From contig JAKITC010000013.1 in NCBI GenBank assembly GCA_021648285.1, positions 1 through 50,046 of the forward strand: DNA of 50,046 bases. Direction: 5' to 3'. Position 1 is the stretch's first letter; every line of letters starts with the position of its first letter. Position numbers and translations under genes: made by a program. Positions 18,696-26,659 of the stretch are shown piece after piece. The notes under the pieces are model-generated. The model was not told where the DNA came from. It worked only from the letters and a program-made list of their open reading frames with translations, and did not search any database. This DNA is from Sulfurimonas sp. Lineage in GTDB: Bacteria; Campylobacterota; Campylobacteria; Campylobacterales; Sulfurimonadaceae.

Positions 18696-18783
18696 TAATG
18701 GTGGCATTATATTAAAAAGATTGTTTACTCAAACTTTGTGAATTAAAAATAGTTATGTTTAAAGTAAATTCTAAGGATTACAT

Positions 18784-19371
18784 GTGAAATTAGTATTAGC
18801 AACATCTAATAAGGGAAAAGTTAGAGAGATAAAAGCACTTTGCAAAGATTATGAGGTTATCCCATATAGTGAACTCATTGATGAATTTGAAATAATTGAA
18901 GATGCTGATAGCTTTAAAGAGAATGCTCTTATAAAAGCCAGAGCCGTTTTTAAGGCGCTTAAAGACGATGATGTAATTGTTTTAGCAGATGACAGCGGAA
19001 TCAGTGTTGATGTGCTAGATGGTGCGCCTGGAATATATAGTGCAAGGTATGGCGGCAAAAATGCAAACGATAAAGACAACATGTATAAACTGATAGAAGA
19101 TATTAAAGCAAAGAGTGTGAAATCTTCGCCTGCACATTATACTGCTGCTATAGCGATAGTTACAAAAAATACTGAGTATTGTGTTCATGGCTGGATGTAT
19201 GGAACTGCTATAAGCGAGGCTATTGGAGATGGTGGTTTTGGATATGATCCAATGTTTATTCCATTGGGATATGATAAAACTTTGGGTGAACTGGATGATG
19301 AAATAAAGAAAAAGCTATCTCACCGTTCTAAAGCGTTGAGTTTGGCAAAAATAATTCTACAAACTTTATAG
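18784..19371 (+). CDS. rdgB: XTP/dITP pyrophosphatase (HAM1/RdgB)
   Basis: This enzyme removes non-canonical purine nucleotides (dITP, XTP) by hydrolysis to the monophosphate, keeping them out of DNA and RNA. At 195 aa it is full length. Motifs 'SNKGKVREIKAL' near the N-terminus, 'DDSGISVDVLDGAPGIYSARY', 'GFGYDPMF' and 'HRSKAL' are all present. The start is GTG (18784) with TAAGGA upstream; the ATG two bases earlier is out of frame and stops at once. A bidirectional terminator begins inside its last codons. Confidence 0.96.
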   Translation: MKLVLATSNKGKVREIKALCKDYEVIPYSELIDEFEIIEDADSFKENALIKARAVFKALKDDDVIVLADDSGISVDVLDGAPGIYSARYGGKNANDKDNMYKLIEDIKAKSVKSSPAHYTAAIAIVTKNTEYCVHGWMYGTAISEAIGDGGFGYDPMFIPLGYDKTLGELDDEIKKKLSHRSKALSLAKIILQTL

Positions 19372-19380
19372 AATTTTTTT
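19353..19380. terminator. Bidirectional terminator of rdgB and the small ORF
   Basis: AATTCTA (19353-19359) pairs with TAGAATT (19369-19375) across a 9-nt loop. On the + strand it runs into TTTTT after rdgB. On the minus strand it runs into TTATTTTT after the 30-codon ORF ending at 19366. Confidence 0.7.
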
Positions 19381-19458
19381 GCTTAGTGTATAAAATGAGT
19401 ATTCAATTTTATTTAGAAAAACATGTAGTTTTGAGTTGTATCTTTGTAAAGTCTGCAT
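19366..19458 (-). CDS. Candidate small protein, 30 aa, sigma-54 promoter upstream
   Basis: A 30-codon ORF begins MQTLQRY and ends LSKKIL. It has a near-perfect AAGGAG box 5 bp before the ATG, a sigma-54 type promoter at 19526-19543 and a terminator hairpin around its stop. The product is basic with alternating aromatic and hydrophobic residues (VFL, YSFYTL), possibly amphipathic. No family is recognised. It overlaps the 3' end of rdgB by 6 bp on the opposite strand. It could instead be the leader of a small RNA. In Campylobacterota sigma-54 serves mainly flagellar genes, which is the only hint to a role. Confidence 0.5.
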   Translation of the reverse strand: MQTLQRYNSKLHVFLNKIEYSFYTLSKKIL

Positions 19459-19525
19459 GAATTCTCCTTATAAAGTATATTCTCTAACTTATGAATTAAT
19501 CAGAGGGTTCAATTATAAGTATTAC

Positions 19526-19543
19526 AAGCAAAAAATATTCCAA
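19526..19543 (-). promoter_or_regulatory. Sigma-54 type -24/-12 promoter
   Basis: The complement reads TTGGAATATTTTTTGCTTG, with GG and GC separated by exactly 10 bp, matching TTGGAAC-N-TTGCTT type sigma-54 sites. Transcription would start near 19514, about 55 bp ahead of the small ORF at 19458. It begins just outside the end of uppP. Confidence 0.6.
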
Positions 19544-19548
19544 TGTTA

Positions 19549-19572
19549 AATAGTGTTTAATTAAACACTATT
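19549..19572. repeat. Perfect 24-bp palindrome at the uppP 3' end
   Basis: AATAGTGTTTAA (19549-19560) is followed directly by its own complement (19561-19572). It includes the uppP stop codon. With no spacer it would fold poorly as an RNA loop, so it may be a protein-binding dyad next to the sigma-54 promoter, or serve as the uppP 3' hairpin. Confidence 0.5.
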
Positions 19573-20327
19573 AATAAAATTACTCCAAAGATTATTCGAT
19601 AAACACCAAAGGCTACAAAAGTGAAGCTTTCTAAAAATTTTAGAAATAGTTTTATTGTCAGATAAGCAACTATAAAAGACACAACAAAACCTACAGCTAA
19701 AGTTACAAGGTTGGCATCACTAAACTCTTTATAGTGTTTTAACAAGTCATAAGCAGTAACCGCACTCATTACAGGAAAAGCAAGTAAAAAACTAAATTCT
19801 GCACTGGCTTTTCTACTAAGTCCGACAAGAAGAGCACCTATAATTGTAGAACCTGCTCTACTGGTTCCAGGGATAAGCGCAAAGATTTGTGCGAATCCTA
19901 TTACCAAAGATTGTTTAATAGTTACATTTTCGACATCTGTTACAGTTTGCTTCTCTTCATGTATAAAAAATTTCTCAACTATTAAAAATATTATTCCGCC
20001 TACTATAAACATTGTGGCTACGATAGTAATACTAAACAGCTCTTTTATCTGCGAAGAGAAAATAAACCCGACAACACCGATTGGAATAAAGGCTAAAAAT
20101 ACTTTCGTCCATAGGTTAATATGTTTAATTGTGAATTTATCTTTATAGTTAAATATAACTGCAAAAATGGCAGCAAATTGAATAATAACCTGATAAGCTT
20201 TTGTTACAGCAGTTTGATCAATACCAAGAAATTCGCTAGCTACTATTAGGTGTCCGGTTGAAGATATAGGTAAAAACTCCGTAAAACCTTCAATTATTCC
20301 TAAAAGTATTGAATCAAATATAGTCAT
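19557..20327 (-). CDS. uppP: Undecaprenyl-diphosphatase
   Basis: An integral membrane phosphatase (BacA/UppP, 256 aa) recycles the lipid carrier for peptidoglycan and surface polysaccharides. The two family motifs are present: '[15 protein letters not shown]' near the N-terminus and 'PGTSRAG' in the middle. About eight hydrophobic helices are visible. It is transcribed alone, with a probable extended -10 (TGCTAGAAT, box at 20367-20372) upstream. Confidence 0.96.
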   Translation of the reverse strand: MTIFDSILLGIIEGFTEFLPISSTGHLIVASEFLGIDQTAVTKAYQVIIQFAAIFAVIFNYKDKFTIKHINLWTKVFLAFIPIGVVGFIFSSQIKELFSITIVATMFIVGGIIFLIVEKFFIHEEKQTVTDVENVTIKQSLVIGFAQIFALIPGTSRAGSTIIGALLVGLSRKASAEFSFLLAFPVMSAVTAYDLLKHYKEFSDANLVTLAVGFVVSFIVAYLTIKLFLKFLESFTFVAFGVYRIIFGVILLIVFN

Positions 20328-20366
20328 TAAAACCCTTATATATTACATGTCAATTATCTTAGTGAA

Positions 20367-20372
20367 ATTCTA
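20367..20372 (-). promoter_or_regulatory. Probable -10 box of uppP
   Basis: The complement reads TATGCTAGAATTT: TAGAAT with an extended TG, about 40 bp upstream of the uppP start. Confidence 0.4.
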
Positions 20373-20407
20373 GCATAAAAATAAAGAGTCAATTTAAGTT
20401 ATTTAGA

Positions 20408-20433
20408 TATAATACTCGGTTTTAAATTATAAT
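20408..20433 (+). promoter_or_regulatory. Two TATAAT boxes upstream of the aminotransferase
   Basis: TATAAT occurs at 20408-20413 and again at 20428-20433, 43 and 23 bp before the ATG at 20451. The first leaves a more usual leader. AGGAA lies 8 bp before the start codon. Confidence 0.45.
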
Positions 20434-20450
20434 CTCTTAGGAATTTTTAC

Positions 20451-21578
20451 ATGTTACTTTTTACACCTGGTCCAACTCCAGTCTCTCAAAATGTTCGCAA
20501 TGCAATGAGTGATGAGACAATGCATCACCGTACTCCAGAATTTGAAGCTATTTTTGAAAAAACAAGAAAACATCTTTTTAAGCTTTTTAATACTGATGAA
20601 GTGGTTATGCTTGCTTCTAGTGGAACAGGTGCGATGGAAGCAGCTGTTATAAATTTATGTCATAACACTCTTTTAAGTGTTAACTCCGGAAAATTCGGTG
20701 AAAGATTTGGAAAAATTGCACTTGCTCACAGTTTGAAAAATATAGAGATAAAAAATGATTGGGACACGCCAGTTTCTGTAGAAGAAGTAGTTGATGCAGT
20801 TAAAGCAAACAGTAATATTGACGCAATTGCGGTTCAGATAAGTGAATCAGCGGGTGGTTTACGTCATCCGGTTGAAGAACTTGCAAAGGCTGTAAAAGAG
20901 ATCAATCCAAATATTATGATTATTGCTGATGGGATTACTGCTGTCGGTGTTGAAAGAATTGATGTGACAAACATTGATTGTTTAATTGCTGGAAGTCAAA
21001 AAGCACTTATGCTTCCTCCTGGGCTTTCAATCCTTGGACTAAGTAACTCTGCAATTGAGAAAATTGGAGCTGGTAAGGGTTACTACCTAAACCTTGCCTC
21101 TGAGATTAAATCACAAAGAAAAAATACAACTGCTTATACAGCAGCGACTACTTTAATTATCGGTCTTTTAGAAGTTTTAGAGACTATTGAAAAACAAGGT
21201 GGAATCGGTGTACTATATTGTAACACAGCTAGACGTGCTAAAGCTACTAGAGCAGCACTTGAAGCAATAGGTTTACATATCTATCCATCTACTCCTGCAA
21301 AGAGTATGACAACTATAGATGACGCTGATGCATCAAAAATTCGCGCAGCTTTAAAAGAGGAATATGGTATAAATGTGGCCGGTGGACAAGACCATCTAAA
21401 AGGTAAAATTTTTCGTATAAACCAGATGGGACTAATTGAGACATATGAGTCTATTTGGGTTGTAAATGCAATAGAACTTATACTACACCGTATGGGACGC
21501 TTAGAGTATTCGGGAACCGCCTCAAAAGTGTTTAATGAAATGTATTTTAAAACTGCATTAGAAAAAAAAGAGATATAA
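20451..21578 (+). CDS. Class V aminotransferase (alanine/serine-glyoxylate type)
   Basis: A PLP enzyme of 375 aa in the small-subunit class V family. It has an N-terminal 'LFTPGPTPVSQNVRNAM', the 'SSGTGAMEA' cofactor loop, 'IADGITAVG', and the PLP lysine in 'GSQKALMLPPGL'. Relatives act as serine-pyruvate, alanine-glyoxylate or serine-glyoxylate aminotransferases, and the exact substrate pair cannot be read from the sequence. Its stop codon directly abuts the hisZ start. A serine or glycine role is plausible but unproven. Confidence 0.9.
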   Translation: MLLFTPGPTPVSQNVRNAMSDETMHHRTPEFEAIFEKTRKHLFKLFNTDEVVMLASSGTGAMEAAVINLCHNTLLSVNSGKFGERFGKIALAHSLKNIEIKNDWDTPVSVEEVVDAVKANSNIDAIAVQISESAGGLRHPVEELAKAVKEINPNIMIIADGITAVGVERIDVTNIDCLIAGSQKALMLPPGLSILGLSNSAIEKIGAGKGYYLNLASEIKSQRKNTTAYTAATTLIIGLLEVLETIEKQGGIGVLYCNTARRAKATRAALEAIGLHIYPSTPAKSMTTIDDADASKIRAALKEEYGINVAGGQDHLKGKIFRINQMGLIETYESIWVVNAIELILHRMGRLEYSGTASKVFNEMYFKTALEKKEI

Positions 21579-22427
21579 ATGATATTAGAGCACGAAATTC
21601 CTAACGGAAGTAAACTTTACTTTGGCGAAAGTGCAAAAGTAAAAAGAGAGATAGAAAAAGTAGCCTCTGATATTTTAGATGCAAATGGATTTTTTGAGAT
21701 AGTTACCCCTGTGTTTTCATATCACCAGCATCTAAGTATTGCAGATGAAAAAGAGCTTGTAAAAGTAAATGATGAAAAAAACAACTCTATCTCTTTAAGA
21801 GCAGACTCTACAATAGATGTTGTTCGTATCATTGAAAAAAGACTTGGAAGAAACACAGAGCAGAAAAAGTGGTTCTATGTTCAACCTGTTTTTACTTATC
21901 CAACTACAGAACAGTATCAAGTCGGTGTTGAGTTTATGGGCGAGAAAAAATTATCTTCAGTTTTAAACATTGCTGTAAATATTTTTGACAAGCTTGAAGT
22001 CACCCCACTTATTCAAATCTCAAATATGAAAATACCGCAAATTTTAGCTGACATGTTTGATGAATTGACTCTAGATGATTTTAGACATGTAAATATAGAG
22101 AAGTTCTTAAATCTTAAAGTTGAATGGTTAGAAAAACTTGTATATCTTCAACATGTAGAACAGGTTGAAGAACTTTTAGAAATGGTACCAGAGTCAATCA
22201 AAGTAGAACTTATCAAGATGAAAGAGTTGTGCCAAGAGATAACATGTGAGAAAAGTGTTTTAGCACCTATGTATTATGCAAAAATGCTTTACTATGATGA
22301 ATTATTTTTTAGAGTGATTCAAGATAATGAAGTATATGCTCGCGGTGGAAGATATAAAAATAATGATGTGAGCTCTGTAGGGTTTGCAATATACACAGAT
22401 ACAATAATTGAAGAGAAAGTAAAATAA
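21579..22427 (+). CDS. hisZ: ATP phosphoribosyltransferase regulatory subunit (HisZ-like)
   Basis: A HisRS-like catalytic-core paralogue (282 aa) without an anticodon-binding domain. 'FEIVTPVFSYHQHLS', 'SLRADSTIDVVRII' and 'RGGRYKNN' correspond to the class II core motifs. HisZ partners a short HisG in the first step of histidine synthesis. HisG is not in the window, so the role rests on family resemblance. It directly follows the aminotransferase, and its TAA overlaps the ATG of a 23-codon ORF ahead of purA. Confidence 0.85.
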   Translation: MILEHEIPNGSKLYFGESAKVKREIEKVASDILDANGFFEIVTPVFSYHQHLSIADEKELVKVNDEKNNSISLRADSTIDVVRIIEKRLGRNTEQKKWFYVQPVFTYPTTEQYQVGVEFMGEKKLSSVLNIAVNIFDKLEVTPLIQISNMKIPQILADMFDELTLDDFRHVNIEKFLNLKVEWLEKLVYLQHVEQVEELLEMVPESIKVELIKMKELCQEITCEKSVLAPMYYAKMLYYDELFFRVIQDNEVYARGGRYKNNDVSSVGFAIYTDTIIEEKVK

Positions 22428-22498
22428 TGATAAGAATCAAAATTCAAGGCAGCGAGGCACTAACCCTCAACCAAGGAGGACATGATGGCGAGTCGTAA
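22427..22498 (+). CDS. Candidate 23-aa leader ORF overlapping the purA start
   Basis: The ATG overlaps the hisZ stop (TAATG). The ORF (MIRIKIQ...GGHDGES) contains the purA ribosome binding site and ends 16 bp inside purA in another frame. It could couple purA translation to hisZ. No homologue is recognised, and chance is the simplest alternative. Confidence 0.25.
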   Translation: MIRIKIQGSEALTLNQGGHDGES

Positions 22499-23741
22499 AG
22501 CAGATTTAATAGTAGGAATCCAGTGGGGCGATGAGGGAAAAGGTAAGATAGTTGATAGACTTGCTTGTGAGTACGATATGGTTTGTAGAAGCCAAGGTGG
22601 TCATAATGCCGGTCATACTATTTGGGTAGATGGTGTGAAATATGCACTTCACCTTATCCCATCAGGTGTACTTAATCCTAAAGCAATTAATGTTGTAGGA
22701 AACGGTGTTGTATTATCTCCTGAGTCAATTATAAAAGAGATGGAGCAATTCGAAGGTTTAGAGGGTCGTCTTTATATCTCTGACAAAGCACACTTAAATC
22801 TTCCATATCACGCACTTATTGATCAAGCTAAAGAGAGACTAAAAGGCGATAAAGCTATCGGTACAACAGGTAAGGGAATCGGACCCGCATACTCTGACAA
22901 AATCAACCGTACAGGTTTTAGAGTTGGAGAACTTCTAAATCCCGCAAAACTTTGCAGTGCAATCATTGACTACTTTAAACAAAACAGAGCTATCTTTGAT
23001 ATTTATGAAATCCCAACTCCTGCTCAAGCTGAACTTCTTGCAGAACTTGAGGGCTACAAAGCTAAGCTTGCTCCATTTATCACAGATACTACGCAGATGG
23101 TATGGAAAGCTCTAGATGCAGATAAGAGAATACTACTGGAAGGTGCTCAGGGAACTATGCTTGATATTGACCATGGAACATATCCGTATGTTACTTCATC
23201 GGCTACGGTTAGTGCTGGCGCTTGTACAGGCTTAGGAATCAACCCTAAAGACATTGGTAAAGTTACCGGAATTGTAAAAGCTTATTGTACTCGGGTTGGT
23301 AATGGACCATTTCCAAGTGAAGATCATGGTGAAGACGGTAAACGTCTTGGTGAACAAGGTCACGAGTTTGGAACTACAACAGGCCGCGCTAGAAGATGTG
23401 GCTGGTTTGATGCGGTTGCAACTAGATATGCAAGTCGTCTTAATGGTTGTGATGAGTTAGCACTTATGAAGCTTGATGTTCTTGATGGATTTGATGAAGT
23501 AAAAGTTTGTGTTGCTTATGAAGTTGACGGAAAAGAGATTGACTATTTACCTTCAAATTTAGAAGATGTAAAGCCGATTTACAAATCATTTAAAGGTTGG
23601 AATAACTCTGTTGGAGCAAGAACTTTTGATGAGCTTCCTCAATCAGCACAAGATTATGTTAAAATTATTGAAGAGATTTCAAAAACAAAAGTAGGAATTA
23701 TTTCTACTTCTCCAGAGAGAGATGATACAATAATACTTTAA
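22482..23741 (+). CDS. purA: Adenylosuccinate synthetase
   Basis: This enzyme joins IMP and aspartate using GTP, the first committed step to AMP. It is full length (419 aa), with the P-loop-like '[10 protein letters not shown]', 'GHNAGHTIW', '[11 protein letters not shown]', '[18 protein letters not shown]' and the C-terminal '[10 protein letters not shown]'. Two ATG codons are in tandem; AAGGAGGA lies just upstream, which points to the second (22485) or first as start. It is probably cotranscribed with the preceding aminotransferase and hisZ and the following flagellar genes. Confidence 0.97.
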   Translation: MMASRKADLIVGIQWGDEGKGKIVDRLACEYDMVCRSQGGHNAGHTIWVDGVKYALHLIPSGVLNPKAINVVGNGVVLSPESIIKEMEQFEGLEGRLYISDKAHLNLPYHALIDQAKERLKGDKAIGTTGKGIGPAYSDKINRTGFRVGELLNPAKLCSAIIDYFKQNRAIFDIYEIPTPAQAELLAELEGYKAKLAPFITDTTQMVWKALDADKRILLEGAQGTMLDIDHGTYPYVTSSATVSAGACTGLGINPKDIGKVTGIVKAYCTRVGNGPFPSEDHGEDGKRLGEQGHEFGTTTGRARRCGWFDAVATRYASRLNGCDELALMKLDVLDGFDEVKVCVAYEVDGKEIDYLPSNLEDVKPIYKSFKGWNNSVGARTFDELPQSAQDYVKIIEEISKTKVGIISTSPERDDTIIL

Positions 23742-23754
23742 GAAGGATATATTT

Positions 23755-24174
23755 GTGAAGACTCGCTTCAGCTCATTAGTAAAACTTAAAAAAAGTACTA
23801 TGCAGCGTAGTGAACGAGTTATGCAACAAGCTAATGCTGACCTAAACAGTGCTACTATAGCACTTCAAATGTCATACAACTCTTTGGAAGATGTAGAATC
23901 GCCCAGGATTGGAATAATGGGCGACATGTTGGCTTCAAGAACTCTGCTTGATTCACAAAGAGGAGTTATAGAGCACAATAGAGAGTGGGTTGGTTTTGCA
24001 GAAAATCAGGTAAATCTGGCAAAAAAGCAACTTAAACTTGATATGATTGAGCATGAAAAATTTAAGTATTTAGAGTTAGAAGAGATAAAGAAAGAGATAA
24101 AAAAGAAGAAACTCCAAGAAGTAAAAGATTTGGATGAAGTTGCTTTAATGACATACAAGGGAAAAGACAAATGA
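23755..24174 (+). CDS. fliJ: FliJ-like flagellar export protein
   Basis: A small (139 aa), highly charged, almost entirely helical protein with the length and coiled-coil composition of FliJ, the stalk of the flagellar type III export ATPase and chaperone-release factor. There are no invariant residues to check, so the call relies on the coiled coil and on its partner, the MotE-like gene that overlaps it by 4 bp. GTG start with AAGGA upstream. Confidence 0.65.
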   Translation: MKTRFSSLVKLKKSTMQRSERVMQQANADLNSATIALQMSYNSLEDVESPRIGIMGDMLASRTLLDSQRGVIEHNREWVGFAENQVNLAKKQLKLDMIEHEKFKYLELEEIKKEIKKKKLQEVKDLDEVALMTYKGKDK

Positions 24175-24683
24175 TGAAATTACTTTTACTGAGCCTTTTT
24201 ACATTAACATCACTAACTGCACTAGAGACTAACGATAGACTTTTTGAATGTACTGAGATTTTTAAAGCAAGAAAAAGTGAACTTCTTGTAGAACTTGAAA
24301 GAATTGATGAACAAAAACAAGCGTTAAGTGCTTTAAAAACTGCAACAGAAGAGCTGCTTAAAAAAAGAGAAACAAAAATATCTCAAGAAGAGGAAGTTGT
24401 TGAGAGAAAACTGACAGAGATTTCATCCAAAGAAGAATCTATTAAAAGAATACTTCAAAAAAATGAAGCTGTTTTGAAAGAAACAAAAAATATAAAAATG
24501 AATAATATTGCCCAGACTTTCGCAAAGATGAAAGCAGCCTCTGCAGCGAATATTTTATCTGATATGAATCCGGTGGAAGCTGTTTTAATTCTAGCTTCGC
24601 TCAAGCCCAAAACAGTTGGAAAGATTCTAACAAAGATGGATCCAAAAAAAGCCTCAGCATTAACACTGCTTTTAGCAAAATAA
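24171..24683 (+). CDS. MotE-like periplasmic flagellar motor chaperone
   Basis: A protein of 170 aa with a signal peptide (1-17, ending TALE). A coiled coil (about 35-110) carries many Glu/Lys residues, and a C-terminal MgtE-N-like domain has 'MKAASAANILSDMNPVEAVLIL' and 'KTVGKILTKMDPKKASALT'. In Campylobacterota such proteins (MotE) assist periplasmic motor structure assembly and stator function. It overlaps the fliJ-like gene (ATGA). The MgtE-like repeat is clear; the MotE role is inferred from the family. Confidence 0.78.
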   Translation: MMKLLLLSLFTLTSLTALETNDRLFECTEIFKARKSELLVELERIDEQKQALSALKTATEELLKKRETKISQEEEVVERKLTEISSKEESIKRILQKNEAVLKETKNIKMNNIAQTFAKMKAASAANILSDMNPVEAVLILASLKPKTVGKILTKMDPKKASALTLLLAK

Positions 24684-24770
24684 TTATTTATAAAAATAGT
24701 TTTACTCTAATCGTAAACTAACCTTACTTATTGTAAACTACCGAAATTTATTTTAAAATAGGGTCCATCG

Positions 24771-25322
24771 ATGAAAATATCATTAAAAACTATACCTCAT
24801 ATATCTAGTAAAATTGCAATTGATTTAAATAAAAGTGGTGTTGTGACGATGACAAAAGGTCTTGAGGTAGTTGCCGGGGAAGCTGAGAAAATATTAATTC
24901 AAAATGTATATCAAGAGATGGCACTTGAAGAAAAAGTTGATGAGATTTGTGAAGACAATGAAGAAGAGATAGAGTTTAACCTTGTTGATGAGAGACAGCT
25001 TTTCTTTATGATTAAGAAAAAACTTGCTCCTGAGTTTGGAATAATTTTAAACTATGAAGAGCGCTACTCAGATATTTCACATAAGATTCTAGATGAGCTT
25101 TATGAAGAGGATTTAATTCACTTTGATGTGACGGAAAACCGTATAAAAAATATTATCTATAATGCAATTACATCTTTTATAGCTGAAGCCTCTGAGCTTG
25201 ATGATGCAGTTATGAATAAAATAAGAACATATAAAAAGAGATACATTCCCGGAACTGATGAATTTGATATTTTATATGAAAAACTTTACCATGAAGAATT
25301 AAGCAAGAGAGGTCTGGAGTAG
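24771..25322 (+). CDS. DUF507 family protein
   Basis: A 183-aa acidic, helical protein made of two related DUF507 units ('SSKIAIDLNKSGVVTMTKG' then 'YSDISHKILDELYEEDLI'), conserved in Campylobacterota and Aquificota. The function is unknown. Its stop overlaps the GTG of carA, suggesting cotranscription. The 87-bp gap upstream holds two copies of GTAAACTA (24713 and 24735 region) of unknown meaning. Confidence 0.8.
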   Translation: MKISLKTIPHISSKIAIDLNKSGVVTMTKGLEVVAGEAEKILIQNVYQEMALEEKVDEICEDNEEEIEFNLVDERQLFFMIKKKLAPEFGIILNYEERYSDISHKILDELYEEDLIHFDVTENRIKNIIYNAITSFIAEASELDDAVMNKIRTYKKRYIPGTDEFDILYEKLYHEELSKRGLE

Positions 25323-26455
25323 TGAGCATGAAGAAAGTTTTTTTATATCTGGAAAACGGAACTTTTTTAGAAGCTAATAGCTTTGGAACAGAAGATACTG
25401 TTGTCGGTGAGATTGTTTTTAACACTTCAATGAGTGGTTATCAAGAGATAATGTCTGATCCATCTTATGCTGGTCAGTTTGTAACGTTTACAGCGCCGGA
25501 GATTGGAAATGTTGGTGTCAACTCTCAAGATATGGAGAGTAAAGGTGCTCATGCCAAAGGGATGATAGTTAGAAAATATCAGAAAAGATACTCTAACTTC
25601 AGAGCAGAAGGTTCACTGGATGGCTTCTTAAAAGAGCACAATATTATGGGAATCTGCGATATAGATACAAGGTTTTTAACTAAGATGCTAAGAAGTGAAG
25701 GTGCTATGATGATGGTGGCTTCTACTAAGATCAGTGATAAAGATGAACTTAAAAAAATTCTAGATAATTCTCCTAGAATCGAAGATGTAAACTATATAGA
25801 ACAGGTAAGTACAAAAGTTCCTTATAAGCATACTCAGTCAACTTACTCTTATAGAGCTTTTGAATTTGATGAAGCACCAGCAACTCAAGCTAATATAGTT
25901 ACAATTGATTTTGGTGTTAAAACAAATATATTAAACGAAATTGTAAGTGCCGGGATTGGTGTAGAAGTTATACCAAATGATTTTAATGCAGATGATTTAA
26001 TAGCTAAGTTCGCTTTTAAAGAGATTGACGGTGTGTTTTTATCAAATGGTCCTGGTGATCCACTTGTTCTTAAAAAAGAGCAAGAGCAGATTAAAAAACT
26101 GATTGCTGCTAAAGTTCCAATGTTTGGAATCTGTCTTGGACATCAATTATTATCTATCTCTCATGGGTATGATACATTTAAACTTAAGTTTGGACATCAT
26201 GGTGGAAATCATCCTGTAAAAAATGTAAAAACCGGTTTTGTAGAGATTACTGCACAGAATCACAACTATAATGTTCCTGATAATATAGTAGAAGTTGCGG
26301 AAGTTACACACTCAAACCTTTTTGACAATACGATTGAGGGTTTAAAATATAACGATTCTCCAATATTTTCTGTACAACATCATCCAGAATCTTCTCCTGG
26401 TCCAAAAGAGAGTAGATACATCTTCAATGAGTTTTTATCTTTAATAAAAAGATAA
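25322..26455 (+). CDS. carA: Carbamoyl-phosphate synthase small subunit
   Basis: The glutamine amidotransferase subunit (377 aa) supplies ammonia to CarB for arginine and pyrimidine synthesis. The N-terminal CPSase domain has 'GEIVFNTSMSGYQEIMSDPSY', and the class I GATase has the nucleophile in 'GICLGHQLL' and the His/Glu pair in 'HHPESSPGP'. The start may be the GTG at 25322 or the ATG at 25328, both behind GGAG. carB is not adjacent. Confidence 0.97.
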   Translation: MSMKKVFLYLENGTFLEANSFGTEDTVVGEIVFNTSMSGYQEIMSDPSYAGQFVTFTAPEIGNVGVNSQDMESKGAHAKGMIVRKYQKRYSNFRAEGSLDGFLKEHNIMGICDIDTRFLTKMLRSEGAMMMVASTKISDKDELKKILDNSPRIEDVNYIEQVSTKVPYKHTQSTYSYRAFEFDEAPATQANIVTIDFGVKTNILNEIVSAGIGVEVIPNDFNADDLIAKFAFKEIDGVFLSNGPGDPLVLKKEQEQIKKLIAAKVPMFGICLGHQLLSISHGYDTFKLKFGHHGGNHPVKNVKTGFVEITAQNHNYNVPDNIVEVAEVTHSNLFDNTIEGLKYNDSPIFSVQHHPESSPGPKESRYIFNEFLSLIKR

Positions 26456-26570
26456 AACCCTTTTCAACAACTATTTATTGTTACTTAAGTGTTAAGTTAA
26501 TGTAAAAAATTAATAAAATTTTCAAATTTGTCAAATTTATGTCAACAATTAAGATTCGTTAAATATTTAT

Positions 26571-26587
26571 ACTGTTAATATAACAGT
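26571..26587. promoter_or_regulatory. Dyad upstream of ccoNOQP, possible operator
   Basis: ACTGTTA-ATA-TAACAGT is a perfect 7-3-7 inverted repeat 73 bp before ccoN. TGTTAAT also recurs in direct orientation at 26573 and 26587, and GTTAA occurs five times in the 204-bp gap, which suits a response regulator or CRP/FNR-type protein. No proven consensus is matched. Confidence 0.45.
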
Positions 26588-26659
26588 GTTAATCGGTCTG
26601 ATTAAGTTTATTCTAATTTAAAAAGACTTAATTGTTTTGAATCTTTAAGGAGTCTATAT

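Noticed and set aside
24684..24770. Promoter or operator from the GTAAACTA direct repeat before the DUF507 gene
   Set aside because: Two 8-bp copies in an AT-rich gap are within chance expectation and match no regulator consensus known to me.
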